DNA of 64,000 nucleotides from Tabrizicola sp. (GCF_030373185.1 NZ_JAUCZH010000004.1:1-64000), one strand, 5' to 3'; shown: positions 18,043 through 26,621, counted from the stretch's first letter. Numbers and translations are program-made. The notes: generated from the sequence alone by a model not told the origin.

Positions 18043-18925
18043 GCTTCTTGCCTCCGAATTCCAGATAGGCCCAGGGGATGAGGACGATCAGCACGCTGAG
18101 CAGCATCATGGTGGAGGCGGCAAAGCCCTGCCCCAGGTTCTGCGCCTGGAACATGTAGTCATAGACATACATCGCCGGCACCTGAGAGGCGTTGCCCCCC
18201 GGCCCACCCGAGGTCTGGGCGACCACAAGGTCATAAAGCTTGATGATACCGGCCGCGACGATCACCAGCGTGGTGATGAACACCGGCCGCATCATCGGCA
18301 CGATCACAACCAGATAGGTTTTCCATGTCGCGATTCCGTCAACCCGGGCCGCTTTCCAGATATCCTCGTCAATCCCGCGCAGGCCGGCCAGCATCAGGCA
18401 CATCACGAAGCCGGTGCCTTGCCAGAGGCCGGCGATCAGCAGACCGTAAAGAACGGTTTGGGGGTTGTTCAGCGGGTCAAAGGAGAAACTCTCCCAACCC
18501 CAGCCGCGCACGATCCCCTCGATCCCGAACTGCGGGTTCAAAATCCATTGCCACACCAGCCCCGTCACGATGAAGGACAGGGCAAAGGGGTAAAGCATGA
18601 TGGTGCGGAAGGTGTCTTCGTAGCGGATCTTCTGGTCCATCAACACCGCCAGCAAGAAGCCGACACTTATTGTGAAGACCAGCGACAGCACGCCGAAGAA
18701 CATCAGGTTCTCGATCGAGACCATCCAGCGGCTGTTTGACCAGAGCCGCTCGTACTGATCAAAGCCCACCCAGCGCAGCCGGGGCAACAGCTTTGAATCG
18801 GTGAACGAATAGACCACCGTCCAGATCGTGCCGCCGACGAAGACCACCAGCGTGGTCAGAACCATCGGTATCGCTGCGATCTTTGCGTTAAGGTTGCGCA
18901 ACAGGCGCTTTGGCTGCCCGGACAT
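18035..18925 (-). CDS. Carbohydrate ABC transporter permease (MalF type)
   Basis: A 296-residue inner-membrane protein with about six membrane segments. The EAA docking loop reads DEDIWKAARVDGIATWKTYLVVIVP. I chose the ATG at 18925 (MSGQPKRLLRNLNAK), preceded by GGGGGGAA, over the track's 19027, which would run back into the binding-protein gene. It is separated from the upstream binding-protein gene by a hairpin that probably lowers permease expression relative to the binding protein. Confidence 0.93.
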   Translation of the reverse strand: MSGQPKRLLRNLNAKIAAIPMVLTTLVVFVGGTIWTVVYSFTDSKLLPRLRWVGFDQYERLWSNSRWMVSIENLMFFGVLSLVFTISVGFLLAVLMDQKIRYEDTFRTIMLYPFALSFIVTGLVWQWILNPQFGIEGIVRGWGWESFSFDPLNNPQTVLYGLLIAGLWQGTGFVMCLMLAGLRGIDEDIWKAARVDGIATWKTYLVVIVPMMRPVFITTLVIVAAGIIKLYDLVVAQTSGGPGGNASQVPAMYVYDYMFQAQNLGQGFAASTMMLLSVLIVLIPWAYLEFGGKKHG

Positions 18926-18951
18926 CCGTTCCCCCCGGCTATACAGTGCAG

Positions 18952-18982
18952 AAAAGGGGCCGCCCAAATCTCGGGCGGCCCC
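18952..18982 (-). terminator. Terminator-like hairpin between binding-protein and permease genes
   Basis: A perfect 10-bp stem GGGGCCGCCC/GGGCGGCCCC with a 7-nt loop is followed on the minus strand by TTTT. It sits fourteen bases past the binding-protein stop. Such partial terminators commonly let the binding protein be made in excess over the membrane components. Confidence 0.7.
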
Positions 18983-18996
18983 CACTTTCAGTAGCT

Positions 18997-20220
18997 TCAG
19001 AGTCCGGTTTTCAGGATCTCCACCCATTTGGTATGGGCATCCTCGGCGGGCATGTCGGACTTCCAGAACTCGACCATCAGGTCTTCGGCCTGCTTCACGA
19101 CATCCGGGCTCCAGACCATGTCGCCGGTGGGCAGAAGGTTGCCCGACGCAAGGATCTCAAGGCCCTTCTTCATGCAGTCGTTGGCGGCCGCCAGATCGAT
19201 GTCACCCCGGATCGGCAGCGAGCCCTTCTTGAGGTTGAAGGCCACCTGGACTTCGGGGCTGACCAGTTGTGCGGCCAGACGCTTCTGAGCAGCTTCGATT
19301 TCCGGATCATCGTTCTTGGGGAAGTAGAAAGCATCCCCACCCGTGGACAGATAGGCGTTCAGGCCAAGGCCCGGCAGGCAAGTATAGTCGGTGCCGGCAA
19401 CCTGCTCGGCCACCTGGAATTCACCCTGCGCCCAGTCGCCCATGATCTGGCCGCCGGCTTCACCGGTGATCACCAGGTTGGTCGCCTGATTCCAGTCCTG
19501 CACGGTCGACTTGGCGGCAAGCTTGCGCGCCTCGGCTGCCGCTGCAAAGACCTTTGCAAACTCTGGCCCTGCCGCCACGTCCATGTTCTTGTCGACGTTC
19601 ACGGCTTTCCAGTTGTCAATGCCCGAAACCGCGATCTGCATCGCGCCGAAGGCAAGGTTCGACTGCCAGGGCTGGTTGCCCAGTGCCAGCGGGATCTTGC
19701 CTGCCGCTTCCAGTGCCGGAGCACTGGCCACGAACTCATCCCAGTTGGCCGGAACAGGAATACCCGCATCGGCATAGGCCTTGTTCGACAGCCACAGCCA
19801 CTCGGGCGAGTGGATGTTGACCGGGGCGCAGAAGATCTTTCCGTCCACGGTGCAGGCTTCCAGAAGGCTTTGCGGGAAGATCACTTCCTTCCAGTTGTTT
19901 GCCTCGGCCACGTCGGTCAGATCAAGCATCAGCCCGGCTTCGACCAGTTCCAGCGCCTGTTGGCCGTGGTTGAACTGGGTAGCGCCCATCGGGTCACCGC
20001 CGGTGATGCGCGAAATCATGATCGGACGCGCCGTGCCGCCGCCACCGGCGATTGCTCCGTCAACCCACTTGTCACCCGCTGCGTCAAACGCCTTTGCAAG
20101 CTCGGCTACCGCCGCGGCTTCGCCGCCAGAGGTCCACCAATGGGTGACTTCAAGTTCAGTCGCCATGGCCGGCATGGCCACCGATGCGCAAAGCACGGCC
20201 GTCAGTTTTGTCAGTTTCAT
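18997..20220 (-). CDS. Sugar ABC transporter substrate-binding protein
   Basis: A 407-residue periplasmic CUT1-type binding protein. A Sec signal peptide (MKLTKLTAVLCASVAMPAMA, cut before TELEV) precedes a mature domain opening LEVTHWWTSGGEAAAVAELAKAF, typical of sugar-binding family 1. The C-terminal blocks GDWAQGEF and LPIRGDID also fit. It is the first gene of the minus-strand sugar operon and has the ribosome site GGGAGGAACGG. Two tandem LacI-type operators lie about 17-50 bp upstream of its ATG. The ligand is probably an oligosaccharide with beta-mannosyl or pentosyl units, judging from the GH2 and GH43 genes (inference). Confidence 0.93.
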   Translation of the reverse strand: MKLTKLTAVLCASVAMPAMATELEVTHWWTSGGEAAAVAELAKAFDAAGDKWVDGAIAGGGGTARPIMISRITGGDPMGATQFNHGQQALELVEAGLMLDLTDVAEANNWKEVIFPQSLLEACTVDGKIFCAPVNIHSPEWLWLSNKAYADAGIPVPANWDEFVASAPALEAAGKIPLALGNQPWQSNLAFGAMQIAVSGIDNWKAVNVDKNMDVAAGPEFAKVFAAAAEARKLAAKSTVQDWNQATNLVITGEAGGQIMGDWAQGEFQVAEQVAGTDYTCLPGLGLNAYLSTGGDAFYFPKNDDPEIEAAQKRLAAQLVSPEVQVAFNLKKGSLPIRGDIDLAAANDCMKKGLEILASGNLLPTGDMVWSPDVVKQAEDLMVEFWKSDMPAEDAHTKWVEILKTGL

Positions 20221-20532
20221 CCGTTCCTCCCGGTTTCTAAATCGTTATAGTTCATTCCTATAACGTTATAGTTTTTCCAATCAACATATCTTTTCACTTG
20301 TCGGCCGCCCAAGCAAAAGATTTGATCCATGGATGAAACCGCGCGATTCCGCGTGCTGAACAAGGTAAGACCTGTCCGATGCTGCATTGCCGAAACACCG
20401 CAGAGAGAGTTGCAGGACAAGCAATTTTTGCTGACCTGGGCAGCGGACTTTCTGCAAGGGCAAAAGGACTCGGCAGCGGCGAATCAGTCATCCGGATTCG
20501 CCGCGCTTGCCTGATGGACAAAGGAGAAGGCC
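20221..20532. other. 312-bp divergent control region of the sugar locus
   Basis: There is no gene; the small ORFs here lack coding character. It contains the tandem operators at 20237-20271 next to the binding-protein gene. A second near-palindrome, TTTGATCCATGGATGAAA (core ATCCATGGAT, 20325-20334), could be another regulator site. The lacI gene has AAGGAGAAGG before its ATG. Promoters for both strands must lie here; no perfect -35/-10 pair stands out. Confidence 0.7.
20237..20271. promoter_or_regulatory. Tandem LacI-family operators
   Basis: CTATAACGTTATAG at 20258-20271 is a perfect 14-bp palindrome with the central CG typical of LacI-family sites. On the minus strand CTATAACGATTTAG (20237-20250) repeats it imperfectly, with centres 21 bp apart (two helical turns). 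They sit where they would block the minus-strand sugar operon promoter. The regulator is almost certainly the LacI protein encoded 260 bp away. Confidence 0.75.
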
Positions 20533-21603
20533 ATGACGATGCCGCCTGATCCCGCCCCGCTGCTGCTTCCTGATTCGGAGCCCGCGCGCCCGACCCTGAA
20601 GACTATCGCCGCCGCCACCGGGCTTGCCATTGCCACGGTCAGCCGCGCCCTGAAGGATGCCCCCGACATCGGCGAGGAAACCAAGCGCCGGGTGCGCGAA
20701 ACCGCCGCCCAGCTTGGATATCGGCCAAACCGGGCCGGCGTGCGCCTGCGCACAGGCAAGACCAATGTGATTGCCTTGGTCCTGTCCACCGAATCCGATG
20801 TGATGAACCACACCTCGCGGCTGATCTACTCCATTGCAAACGCGCTGCGCGGCACCGCCTACCACATGGTTGTCATGCCCTTCTTCCCCGATCAGGATCC
20901 GATGGAGCCGATCCGCTACATCGTCGAAACCGAAAGTGCCGACGGGGTGATCCTGAACCAGACCAAGCCTGACGATCCGCGCATCCGCTACATGAAGGAA
21001 CGCGGATTTCCCTTCGCCACCCACGGCCGCACCGACATGGGGATCGACCACCCTTATTTCGACTTCGACAACGAGGCCTTCGCCCGCCTTGCCGTGCGCA
21101 CACTGGCGCAGCGCGGGCGCAAGCGGCTGTTCCTGATAGCGCCGCCCCGGTCGCATCTTTACGCCCGCCACATGACCTGGGGCTTCTCTGATGAGGCTGC
21201 GCTTCTTGGCCTGCCGTTCGAACTGGCCGACAAGGTCACCTCTGACAGTGGCGGAGAAGCGATCGATGATGCCGTCGCCGCCCGCTTTGCGCAGCCAAAC
21301 CCGCCGGACGGCTTTGTCGTCGGCTCGACCACAGCCGCGATGTCGTCGATCGCGGGGGCAGAAAGCACCGGGCGCGTTCTGGGACGCGATTTCGACGTAG
21401 TCGCAAAAGAGGCCATCGCAGTCTTGCGACGCTTCCGGCGGGAGACCATCATCATCAAGGAAGATGTCGGCCGCGCCGGTGAATTTCTTGCGCGTGCGCT
21501 GGTTGCCGAAATCGAAAAGCGCGATCCGGAACAAAGGCAAGGTCTTGAGCATCCGGGCAAGGTGGACTTGGGCGATGCGCCCGATCAGGGAGGAAAGACA
21601 TGA
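20533..21603 (+). CDS. LacI family transcriptional regulator
   Basis: A 356-residue repressor-type protein. The N-terminal helix-turn-helix TLKTIAAATGLAIATVSRALKDAPDIGEETKRRV (about 20-55) is followed by the hinge region and a periplasmic-binding-protein-like sugar sensor (about 75-340). The first residues (MTMPPDPAPLLLPDSEPARP) form an unusual extended leader before the usual start of the fold. It begins the plus-strand operon; its stop overlaps the ATG of the next gene (ATGA). It is predicted to bind the CTATAACGTTATAG operators and release them on binding an intermediate sugar. Confidence 0.93.
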   Translation: MTMPPDPAPLLLPDSEPARPTLKTIAAATGLAIATVSRALKDAPDIGEETKRRVRETAAQLGYRPNRAGVRLRTGKTNVIALVLSTESDVMNHTSRLIYSIANALRGTAYHMVVMPFFPDQDPMEPIRYIVETESADGVILNQTKPDDPRIRYMKERGFPFATHGRTDMGIDHPYFDFDNEAFARLAVRTLAQRGRKRLFLIAPPRSHLYARHMTWGFSDEAALLGLPFELADKVTSDSGGEAIDDAVAARFAQPNPPDGFVVGSTTAAMSSIAGAESTGRVLGRDFDVVAKEAIAVLRRFRRETIIIKEDVGRAGEFLARALVAEIEKRDPEQRQGLEHPGKVDLGDAPDQGGKT

Positions 21604-22655
21604 AGACGATCAAAGGCCCGGCCCTGTTTCTGGCGCAATTTGCCGGTGATGCAGCGCCATTCAATTCCTGGAAATCCATCACCGAATGGGCCGCCGACTG
21701 CGGCTATGCCGGCGTGCAGGTTCCATCATGGGACGGGCGCCTCTTCGATCTGGAAAAGGCTGCAACATCAAAGGACTATTGCGACGAGTTCAAGGGAGTT
21801 GCGAAGAATGCCGGGCTGGAGGTGACAGAACTTTCCACCCACCTGCAAGGCCAGCTTGTCGCGGTTCACCCGGCCTATGACACCGCCTTTGACGGCTTTG
21901 CCGCCCCATCCGTCCGCGGCAACCCGAAAGCGCGGCAGGAATGGGCAGTCGATCAGGTCAGGAAGGCGCTGACCGCCTCGAAGAATCTTGGCCTTTCGGC
22001 CCATGCCACTTTCTCGGGGGCGCTGGCATGGCCCTATCTCTATCCCTGGCCTCAGCGCCCGGCCGGTCTTGTGGAAGAGGCCTTTGACGAACTGGCCCGC
22101 CGCTGGCTGCCGATCCTGAACCACGCCGAGGACTGCGGCATTGACATCTGCTACGAGATCCACCCGGGCGAAGATCTGCATGACGGGATCAGCTATGAGA
22201 TGTTCCTTGACCGCGTAAAAGGCCACAGCCGGGCCAACATGCTTTACGACCCCAGTCATTATGTCCTTCAACACCTTGATTATCTTGATCATATCGACAT
22301 CTACCACGACCGGATAAAGATGTTCCATGTCAAGGACGCCGAACTGAACCCCACCGGGCGACAGGGTGTCTACGGCGGCTTCCAGTCATGGGTCAACCGC
22401 GCCGGCCGCTTTCGCAGCCTGGGCGACGGGCAAGTCGATTTTGGCGGCATCTTCTCCAAACTCACACAATACGGCTTTGACGGCTGGGCGGTTGTCGAAT
22501 GGGAATGTTGCCTGAAGCACCCTGAAGACGGCGCCCGCGAAGGGGCCTATTTCGTCAACGCCCACATCATCCGGGTGACCGAGAAGGCCTTCGACGATTT
22601 CGCCGACGCAGGGACTGACCGGGCCGCCAACCGCCGCATGCTTGGACTGGACTGA
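21600..22655 (+). CDS. Sugar phosphate isomerase/epimerase, TIM barrel (second copy)
   Basis: A 351-residue TIM-barrel enzyme, about 100 residues longer than the first copy and only distantly similar. Metal-site segments are CYEIHPGEDLHDG, MLYDPSHYVLQHLDY, FHVKDAELNPTGRQGVYGG and VVEWECCLKHP. The extra length includes an insertion between strands carrying STHLQGQLVAVHPAYDTAFDGF. It is translationally coupled to lacI. Proteins of this long subgroup are usually encoded beside Gfo/Idh/MocA oxidoreductases, as here. The exact reaction is unknown; keto-sugar epimerisation or keto-glycoside cleavage are candidates. Confidence 0.88.
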   Translation: MKTIKGPALFLAQFAGDAAPFNSWKSITEWAADCGYAGVQVPSWDGRLFDLEKAATSKDYCDEFKGVAKNAGLEVTELSTHLQGQLVAVHPAYDTAFDGFAAPSVRGNPKARQEWAVDQVRKALTASKNLGLSAHATFSGALAWPYLYPWPQRPAGLVEEAFDELARRWLPILNHAEDCGIDICYEIHPGEDLHDGISYEMFLDRVKGHSRANMLYDPSHYVLQHLDYLDHIDIYHDRIKMFHVKDAELNPTGRQGVYGGFQSWVNRAGRFRSLGDGQVDFGGIFSKLTQYGFDGWAVVEWECCLKHPEDGAREGAYFVNAHIIRVTEKAFDDFADAGTDRAANRRMLGLD

Positions 22656-22667
22656 CCATGTCGGAGC

Positions 22668-22714
22668 GGGGGGCCAGCCCCCCGCACCCCCCGGGATATT
22701 TTCGCAGAGAGGAA
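22668..22714 (+). repeat. Short dispersed repeat copy 4, supplying a ribosome site
   Basis: GGGGGGC-CA-GCCCCCC hairpin, then ACCCCCCGGGATATTTTCGCAGAGAGGAAG. This is the same element as copy 2. Its A/G-rich tail (GAGAGGAAG) lies directly before the ATG at 22719, so the repeat seems to provide the Shine-Dalgarno sequence of the oxidoreductase gene. Confidence 0.6.
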
Positions 22715-22718
22715 GCCC

Positions 22719-23888
22719 ATGCCCATTGACGCCGCACATACCGCCCGCGCGCCCCGTCTTCGTCTTGGCATGGTTGGTGGCGGACGTGATGCCTTCATTG
22801 GCGCCGTCCACCGTATTGCTGCCCGGATAGATGACCAATATGAGCTGGTTGCAGGCTGTTTCTCATCCAATGCGGACAAGGCGCTCGCCTCTGCCGCCGA
22901 TCTCGGGGTAGCCCGTGCCTATACAAGTTTCGCAGACATGGCCGTGCGCGAAGCCCGGCGCAAGGACGGTATCGACGCCGTCGCAATCGTCACCCCGAAT
23001 CACATGCATGCCCCGGTGGCGATGCAGTTCCTGCGCCGTGGGATCCATGTGATCTGCGACAAACCCCTGACCGCAACCCTGCCCGAAGCAAAGAAGCTCG
23101 CCAAGGCGGCAGCGGCATCGGGCGTCGTCTTTGCGCTGACGCACAACTACACCGGCTATCCGATGATCCGGCAGATGAAGGCGATGATCGCCGCCGGAGA
23201 TTTGGGCGACCTTCGCGTGGTGCAGGTCGAATACGCCCAGGACTGGCTGACGGAAGCCCTGGAAGGTTCGGGCCAGAAACAGGCCGACTGGCGCACTGAT
23301 CCGGCGCGGTCAGGCGCAGGCGGCTCCACCGGCGACATTGGCACCCATGCCTTCAACCTTGCGAATTTCGTCTCTGGCCTGACACTCGACACTCTGGCCG
23401 CCGACCTCACCGCCTTCGTCCCCGGCCGCCGCGTCGATGACAACGCCCATGTGATGCTGCGCTACAAGGGCGGGGCCAAGGGCATGCTCTGGTGCAGCCA
23501 GGTGGCCCCCGGCAATGAGAACTGCCTCCGCCTGCGGGTCTACGGCACCAAAGGCGGGCTTGAATGGGCGCAGGAAGACCCGAACTACCTTTGGTTCACG
23601 CCTTTCGGCCAGTCCAAGCGACTCATCACCCGAGGCGGTGCGGGCTCCGGCCCCGAGGCGGCGCGTGTCAGCCGCATACCGCCCGGCCACCCCGAGGGTT
23701 ACCTCGAAGGATTCGCCAACATCTACACCGAAGCCGCACGCGCGATACGCGCCGCCAAGACGGGCGAGGCCGCGCCGGACGGCACCATTTTCCCGGGTCT
23801 CAAGGAAGGTCTTGAAGGCGTTGCCTTTGTCGATGCCTGCGTGCGGTCTTCGTCCCGAAATGGTGCATGGGTCAGTCTGAACCTCTGA
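22719..23888 (+). CDS. Gfo/Idh/MocA family oxidoreductase (second copy)
   Basis: A 389-residue NAD(P)-dependent oxidoreductase. Rossmann motif LGMVGGGRDAFIGAVHR, then VTPNHMHAPVA and the catalytic HVICDKPLTATLPEAK (DKP lysine). The substrate-domain segment GGSTGDIGTHAFNLANFVSGL contains the conserved D-x-x-x-H. It is the third gene of the lacI operon and pairs with the 21600 epimerase. The gene has a good ribosome site within a dispersed repeat. It is longer than the first copy and clearly a different subfamily, so the two need not share a substrate. Confidence 0.9.
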   Translation: MPIDAAHTARAPRLRLGMVGGGRDAFIGAVHRIAARIDDQYELVAGCFSSNADKALASAADLGVARAYTSFADMAVREARRKDGIDAVAIVTPNHMHAPVAMQFLRRGIHVICDKPLTATLPEAKKLAKAAAASGVVFALTHNYTGYPMIRQMKAMIAAGDLGDLRVVQVEYAQDWLTEALEGSGQKQADWRTDPARSGAGGSTGDIGTHAFNLANFVSGLTLDTLAADLTAFVPGRRVDDNAHVMLRYKGGAKGMLWCSQVAPGNENCLRLRVYGTKGGLEWAQEDPNYLWFTPFGQSKRLITRGGAGSGPEAARVSRIPPGHPEGYLEGFANIYTEAARAIRAAKTGEAAPDGTIFPGLKEGLEGVAFVDACVRSSSRNGAWVSLNL

Positions 23889-23918
23889 GAGGCATCAACC
23901 AGACCGAAACTTGCGCCT

Positions 23919-23982
23919 GCTCTTTTGACAAATACTCCACGGAAGGCCCGCAGGGTGTGAAACCCTCCGGGGCCAGTCACAA
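23919..23982 (-). repeat. Short dispersed repeat copy 5
   Basis: TGCTCTTTTGACAAATACTCCACGG is followed by the hairpin AGGGT-GTGAA-ACCCT and CCGGGGCC. It has the same core as the other copies in minus orientation, but the GC hairpin is diverged. It lies between the convergent oxidoreductase and trgB genes and may serve as an mRNA end. Confidence 0.5.
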
Positions 23983-23990
23983 ACGCTGAA

Positions 23991-24908
23991 TCAGCGCAGT
24001 CGCCCCCGCTCACGCTGCAACCAGAGCGCGGTTAGCAAAAGCGGCGCATTGGCGATCTCGCCGCACTCGACCGCCGTCATGAAGGCCGTGAACGAAAGCA
24101 GATGGCCGCGGATATCTTCGGCTTCCTCGACCTCGCCGAAGACACCTGCCACGCCATCCGGCAGGTCGCACAACCCGACATAGGAATAGATGTATTCCGT
24201 CATTGCGCCGGGACTGGGGTAGTATTCCCCCACCTTCAGCAGTTGGCCAAGCACCAGCCCCGCCTCCTCCACCGCTTCGCGTCTGGCGCAATCTTCGGGG
24301 CTTTCGCCGGGGTCGATCCGGCCGGCAACCGCCTCCAGCTGCCAAGGCAGCGGATCACCGCGGCCGAGCGGGCCAGTCCGCATCTGTTCGATCAACAGCA
24401 CCCGGTCGCGCACCGGATCATAGGGCAACACCGTTACGGCATCCCCCGAGACAAACACTTCACGCGTGATCTGTTCGCTCATCGTTCCGTCAAACCGGCG
24501 GTGGCAGAGTTCCACGACCTCCAGACCGAAAAACCCGGCATGGGTCTGACGCAGGCTGGTGACTGAAACCTCACCGCTGGCGACCCGCAGGCCCCGTGCT
24601 GCGGCTTCAGCCCCGCGCAACCGGCTTGCCGCCGCAACGCGAAGCGAACCCAGCCGCTGACGCACCACCTCTGGCGCAACCTGGCCCATTGCCGTCATTA
24701 CCAGTTCGGCAAGTGCAACATTCTCGGCGTCGGCAGGCCCTAGATCATAAACGGCAAGGCCGTCGACCGTGACAGGAACAATCCCCATGACCGACGCATA
24801 AAATCCAAGCCGCCCCGGTGCTTCAACAGGTCCAAGGACCGCACGCAACAAGGCCGGGTCGCCGATCGCCCGAAGTTTCACCACCTCAACGCCAGCGACG
24901 ATTCGCAT
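23991..24908 (-). CDS. trgB: NUDIX hydrolase, TrgB-like (tellurite resistance)
   Basis: A 305-residue protein. A C-terminal NUDIX domain (about 150-290) carries an intact Nudix box, GRIDPGESPEDCARREAVEEAGL, matching GX5EX7REUXEEXGU. The preceding block LIEQMRTGPLG and the following YYPSPGAMTEY resemble ADP-ribose pyrophosphatases. An extra N-terminal domain of about 130 residues is present, as in TrgB of Rhodobacter sphaeroides, which I recall as part of a tellurite-resistance operon. The start overlaps trgA by 23 bp. The role of nucleotide-sugar hydrolysis in tellurite resistance is not established. Confidence 0.85.
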   Translation of the reverse strand: MRIVAGVEVVKLRAIGDPALLRAVLGPVEAPGRLGFYASVMGIVPVTVDGLAVYDLGPADAENVALAELVMTAMGQVAPEVVRQRLGSLRVAAASRLRGAEAAARGLRVASGEVSVTSLRQTHAGFFGLEVVELCHRRFDGTMSEQITREVFVSGDAVTVLPYDPVRDRVLLIEQMRTGPLGRGDPLPWQLEAVAGRIDPGESPEDCARREAVEEAGLVLGQLLKVGEYYPSPGAMTEYIYSYVGLCDLPDGVAGVFGEVEEAEDIRGHLLSFTAFMTAVECGEIANAPLLLTALWLQRERGRLR

Positions 24909-25338
24909 TCTCGGTCAGAATTCCCGCGATGGCCCCGCCGATGACCATCACGCCGATCACCGGGCCGGACCACAGCCCGACAGACCGCTGCATCATCCGC
25001 TTGAATACATCGATGATCGCCTCGAACGGACCGTCATACCGCATCCGCACCGATTGTTGCAGCATCTCGTAGATCGCGAAAAACAAAAGCCAGAAGAAAA
25101 CCAGCACCACCACCGTCTTCCAGCCGGAACCGACCGCCTCCACATAGCCTTTGCCGACCGAATTTCCCATCACCTTCCAGCCGACCAACCCACCAAGAAG
25201 CGCCGTGAACTCACGGAAATTGCCCACGGACTGCGCTTCGGGCATGTTTGGAACATAGGCATTGGCGGTCAGCCAAGCCAGAACGGCAAAGGTGATTGCG
25301 GCCATGGCCTTGGCGCCGGTCGGCATTGTGGTTGCCAT
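24886..25338 (-). CDS. trgA: TrgA family membrane protein (tellurite resistance)
   Basis: A 150-residue inner-membrane protein. It has four hydrophobic segments: near the N-terminus (AMAAITFAVLAWLTANAYV), a shorter one near GLVGWKVMG, a strong one at VVVLVFFWLLFFAIYEML, and a C-terminal one at GPVIGVMVIGGAIAGIL. The layout and its pairing with the NUDIX gene match the TrgA/TrgB operon. I chose the ATG at 25338, with GAGGAC six bases upstream; the track used a TTG three bases earlier. Ten bases separate it from the upstream methyltransferase gene, so the three genes are likely co-transcribed. Confidence 0.85.
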   Translation of the reverse strand: MATTMPTGAKAMAAITFAVLAWLTANAYVPNMPEAQSVGNFREFTALLGGLVGWKVMGNSVGKGYVEAVGSGWKTVVVLVFFWLLFFAIYEMLQQSVRMRYDGPFEAIIDVFKRMMQRSVGLWSGPVIGVMVIGGAIAGILTENANRRWR

Positions 25339-25348
25339 CAAGAAGTCC

Positions 25349-26563
25349 TCAGGTCGGACGCGTCACCGTGATCTGCGTCACGTCACAGTTTCCTCCCTGA
25401 AACGCGCCCGCGCAAGAGGCGAGGTAAAAATCCCACATCCGCTTGAACCGGTCATCAAATCCAAGTTTCTTCACTTCGCCCCAACGCTCGGTGAAACTCT
25501 CGTGCCAGCGCCGAAGGGTCAGGCTGTAGCTTTGCCCGAACTCGATCGAGCCCTTGACGCGCAGCCCTGCCCGCTCCACCTCTGCGCGCAGCACTGATGG
25601 CGCTGGCAACATGCCGCCCGGAAAGATGTATTTCTGAATGAAATCAACACCCCGCCGATAGACTGGCCAGCGGTCTTCAGCCACAGTGATGATCTGCAAG
25701 GTAGCGTGGCAGCCAGGGTTAAGCCTGTCGCGCAAGGTGTTGAAATAGGTCGGCCAGTAACGTTCGCCTACGGCCTCGAACATCTCGATGCTGGCAATGC
25801 CGTCATAGACGCCACGTTCGTCGCGGTAATCCTGCAACTTGATCGAAACGCGATCCGACAGCCCAGCCTTGGCGATGCGATCCACCGCGAAATCATACTG
25901 AGCCTGGCTGATGGTCAGGCCAGTCACCTTCAGACCGCGTTCCTTGGCGGCATATTCGGCAAAGCCGCCCCAGCCGCAGCCGATTTCAAGCACGTGATCC
26001 CCCGGCTGGGCGTTCATCTGGTCTACCATGCTGGCATATTTGCGCCGCTGCGCCGCTTCCAGACTTTCCTGACCGCTTTCAAAGAGTGCCGAGGAATAGG
26101 TCATCGTCTCATCCAGCCACAACTGGTAGAAGTCATTTCCCAGGTCGTAGTGATAGGAAATGTTCTTCTTCGCCTGCGACTTGGAGTTCGATTGCAGCCA
26201 AAAGCGCATCCGCTCATAGGCGCGGACCAGTCCCAACCCCGGATAGCTGTCGCCAAGCGGGTTGTTGGCCGGGCGCTGGATCAGGTCCAGAAAGGCTTGC
26301 AGGTCCGGAGTAGACCACCAGCCATCCAGATAGGCGTCGCAAAAGCCAAGATCGCCCTCGCGGATCAGCCGGGCAAAAAGGTCAGGGTTATGCACCTCGA
26401 TTTCGGCGGCCAGCCCCGGCGCAGCCCCGTCGATCCGGAACCGGCGGCCATCGGGCAGGACAAAGTCCAGACGTCCTTCGCCCAGTCGCCGGGCCACATC
26501 AAAGGCCTTGGCGAAATAGCGCGGCAGGCTGGCCTGGCCCTTTACTGTCGTCAGAACGTCCAT
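25349..26563 (-). CDS. Cyclopropane-fatty-acyl-phospholipid synthase family methyltransferase
   Basis: A 404-residue SAM-dependent enzyme acting on unsaturated acyl chains of membrane phospholipids. Features: N-terminal domain with GFCDAYLDGWW; then ISYHYDLGNDFYQLWLDE; the SAM-binding VLEIGCGWGGFAEYAA; ERYWPTYFNTLRDRLNPG; and FIQKYIFPGGMLP. I chose the ATG at 26563 (MDVLTTVKGQ), which has a strong GGGGAGGGG ribosome site. The track start at 26908 would overlap the photolyase gene extensively. Its co-transcription with trgAB suggests a membrane/oxidative-stress module (inference). Confidence 0.9.
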   Translation of the reverse strand: MDVLTTVKGQASLPRYFAKAFDVARRLGEGRLDFVLPDGRRFRIDGAAPGLAAEIEVHNPDLFARLIREGDLGFCDAYLDGWWSTPDLQAFLDLIQRPANNPLGDSYPGLGLVRAYERMRFWLQSNSKSQAKKNISYHYDLGNDFYQLWLDETMTYSSALFESGQESLEAAQRRKYASMVDQMNAQPGDHVLEIGCGWGGFAEYAAKERGLKVTGLTISQAQYDFAVDRIAKAGLSDRVSIKLQDYRDERGVYDGIASIEMFEAVGERYWPTYFNTLRDRLNPGCHATLQIITVAEDRWPVYRRGVDFIQKYIFPGGMLPAPSVLRAEVERAGLRVKGSIEFGQSYSLTLRRWHESFTERWGEVKKLGFDDRFKRMWDFYLASCAGAFQGGNCDVTQITVTRPT

Positions 26564-26621
26564 CGCCCCTCCCCAAGGGTTCTTCTCGTCAAGCATAGTT
26601 TCTCCAAACCGGACGCTATCC

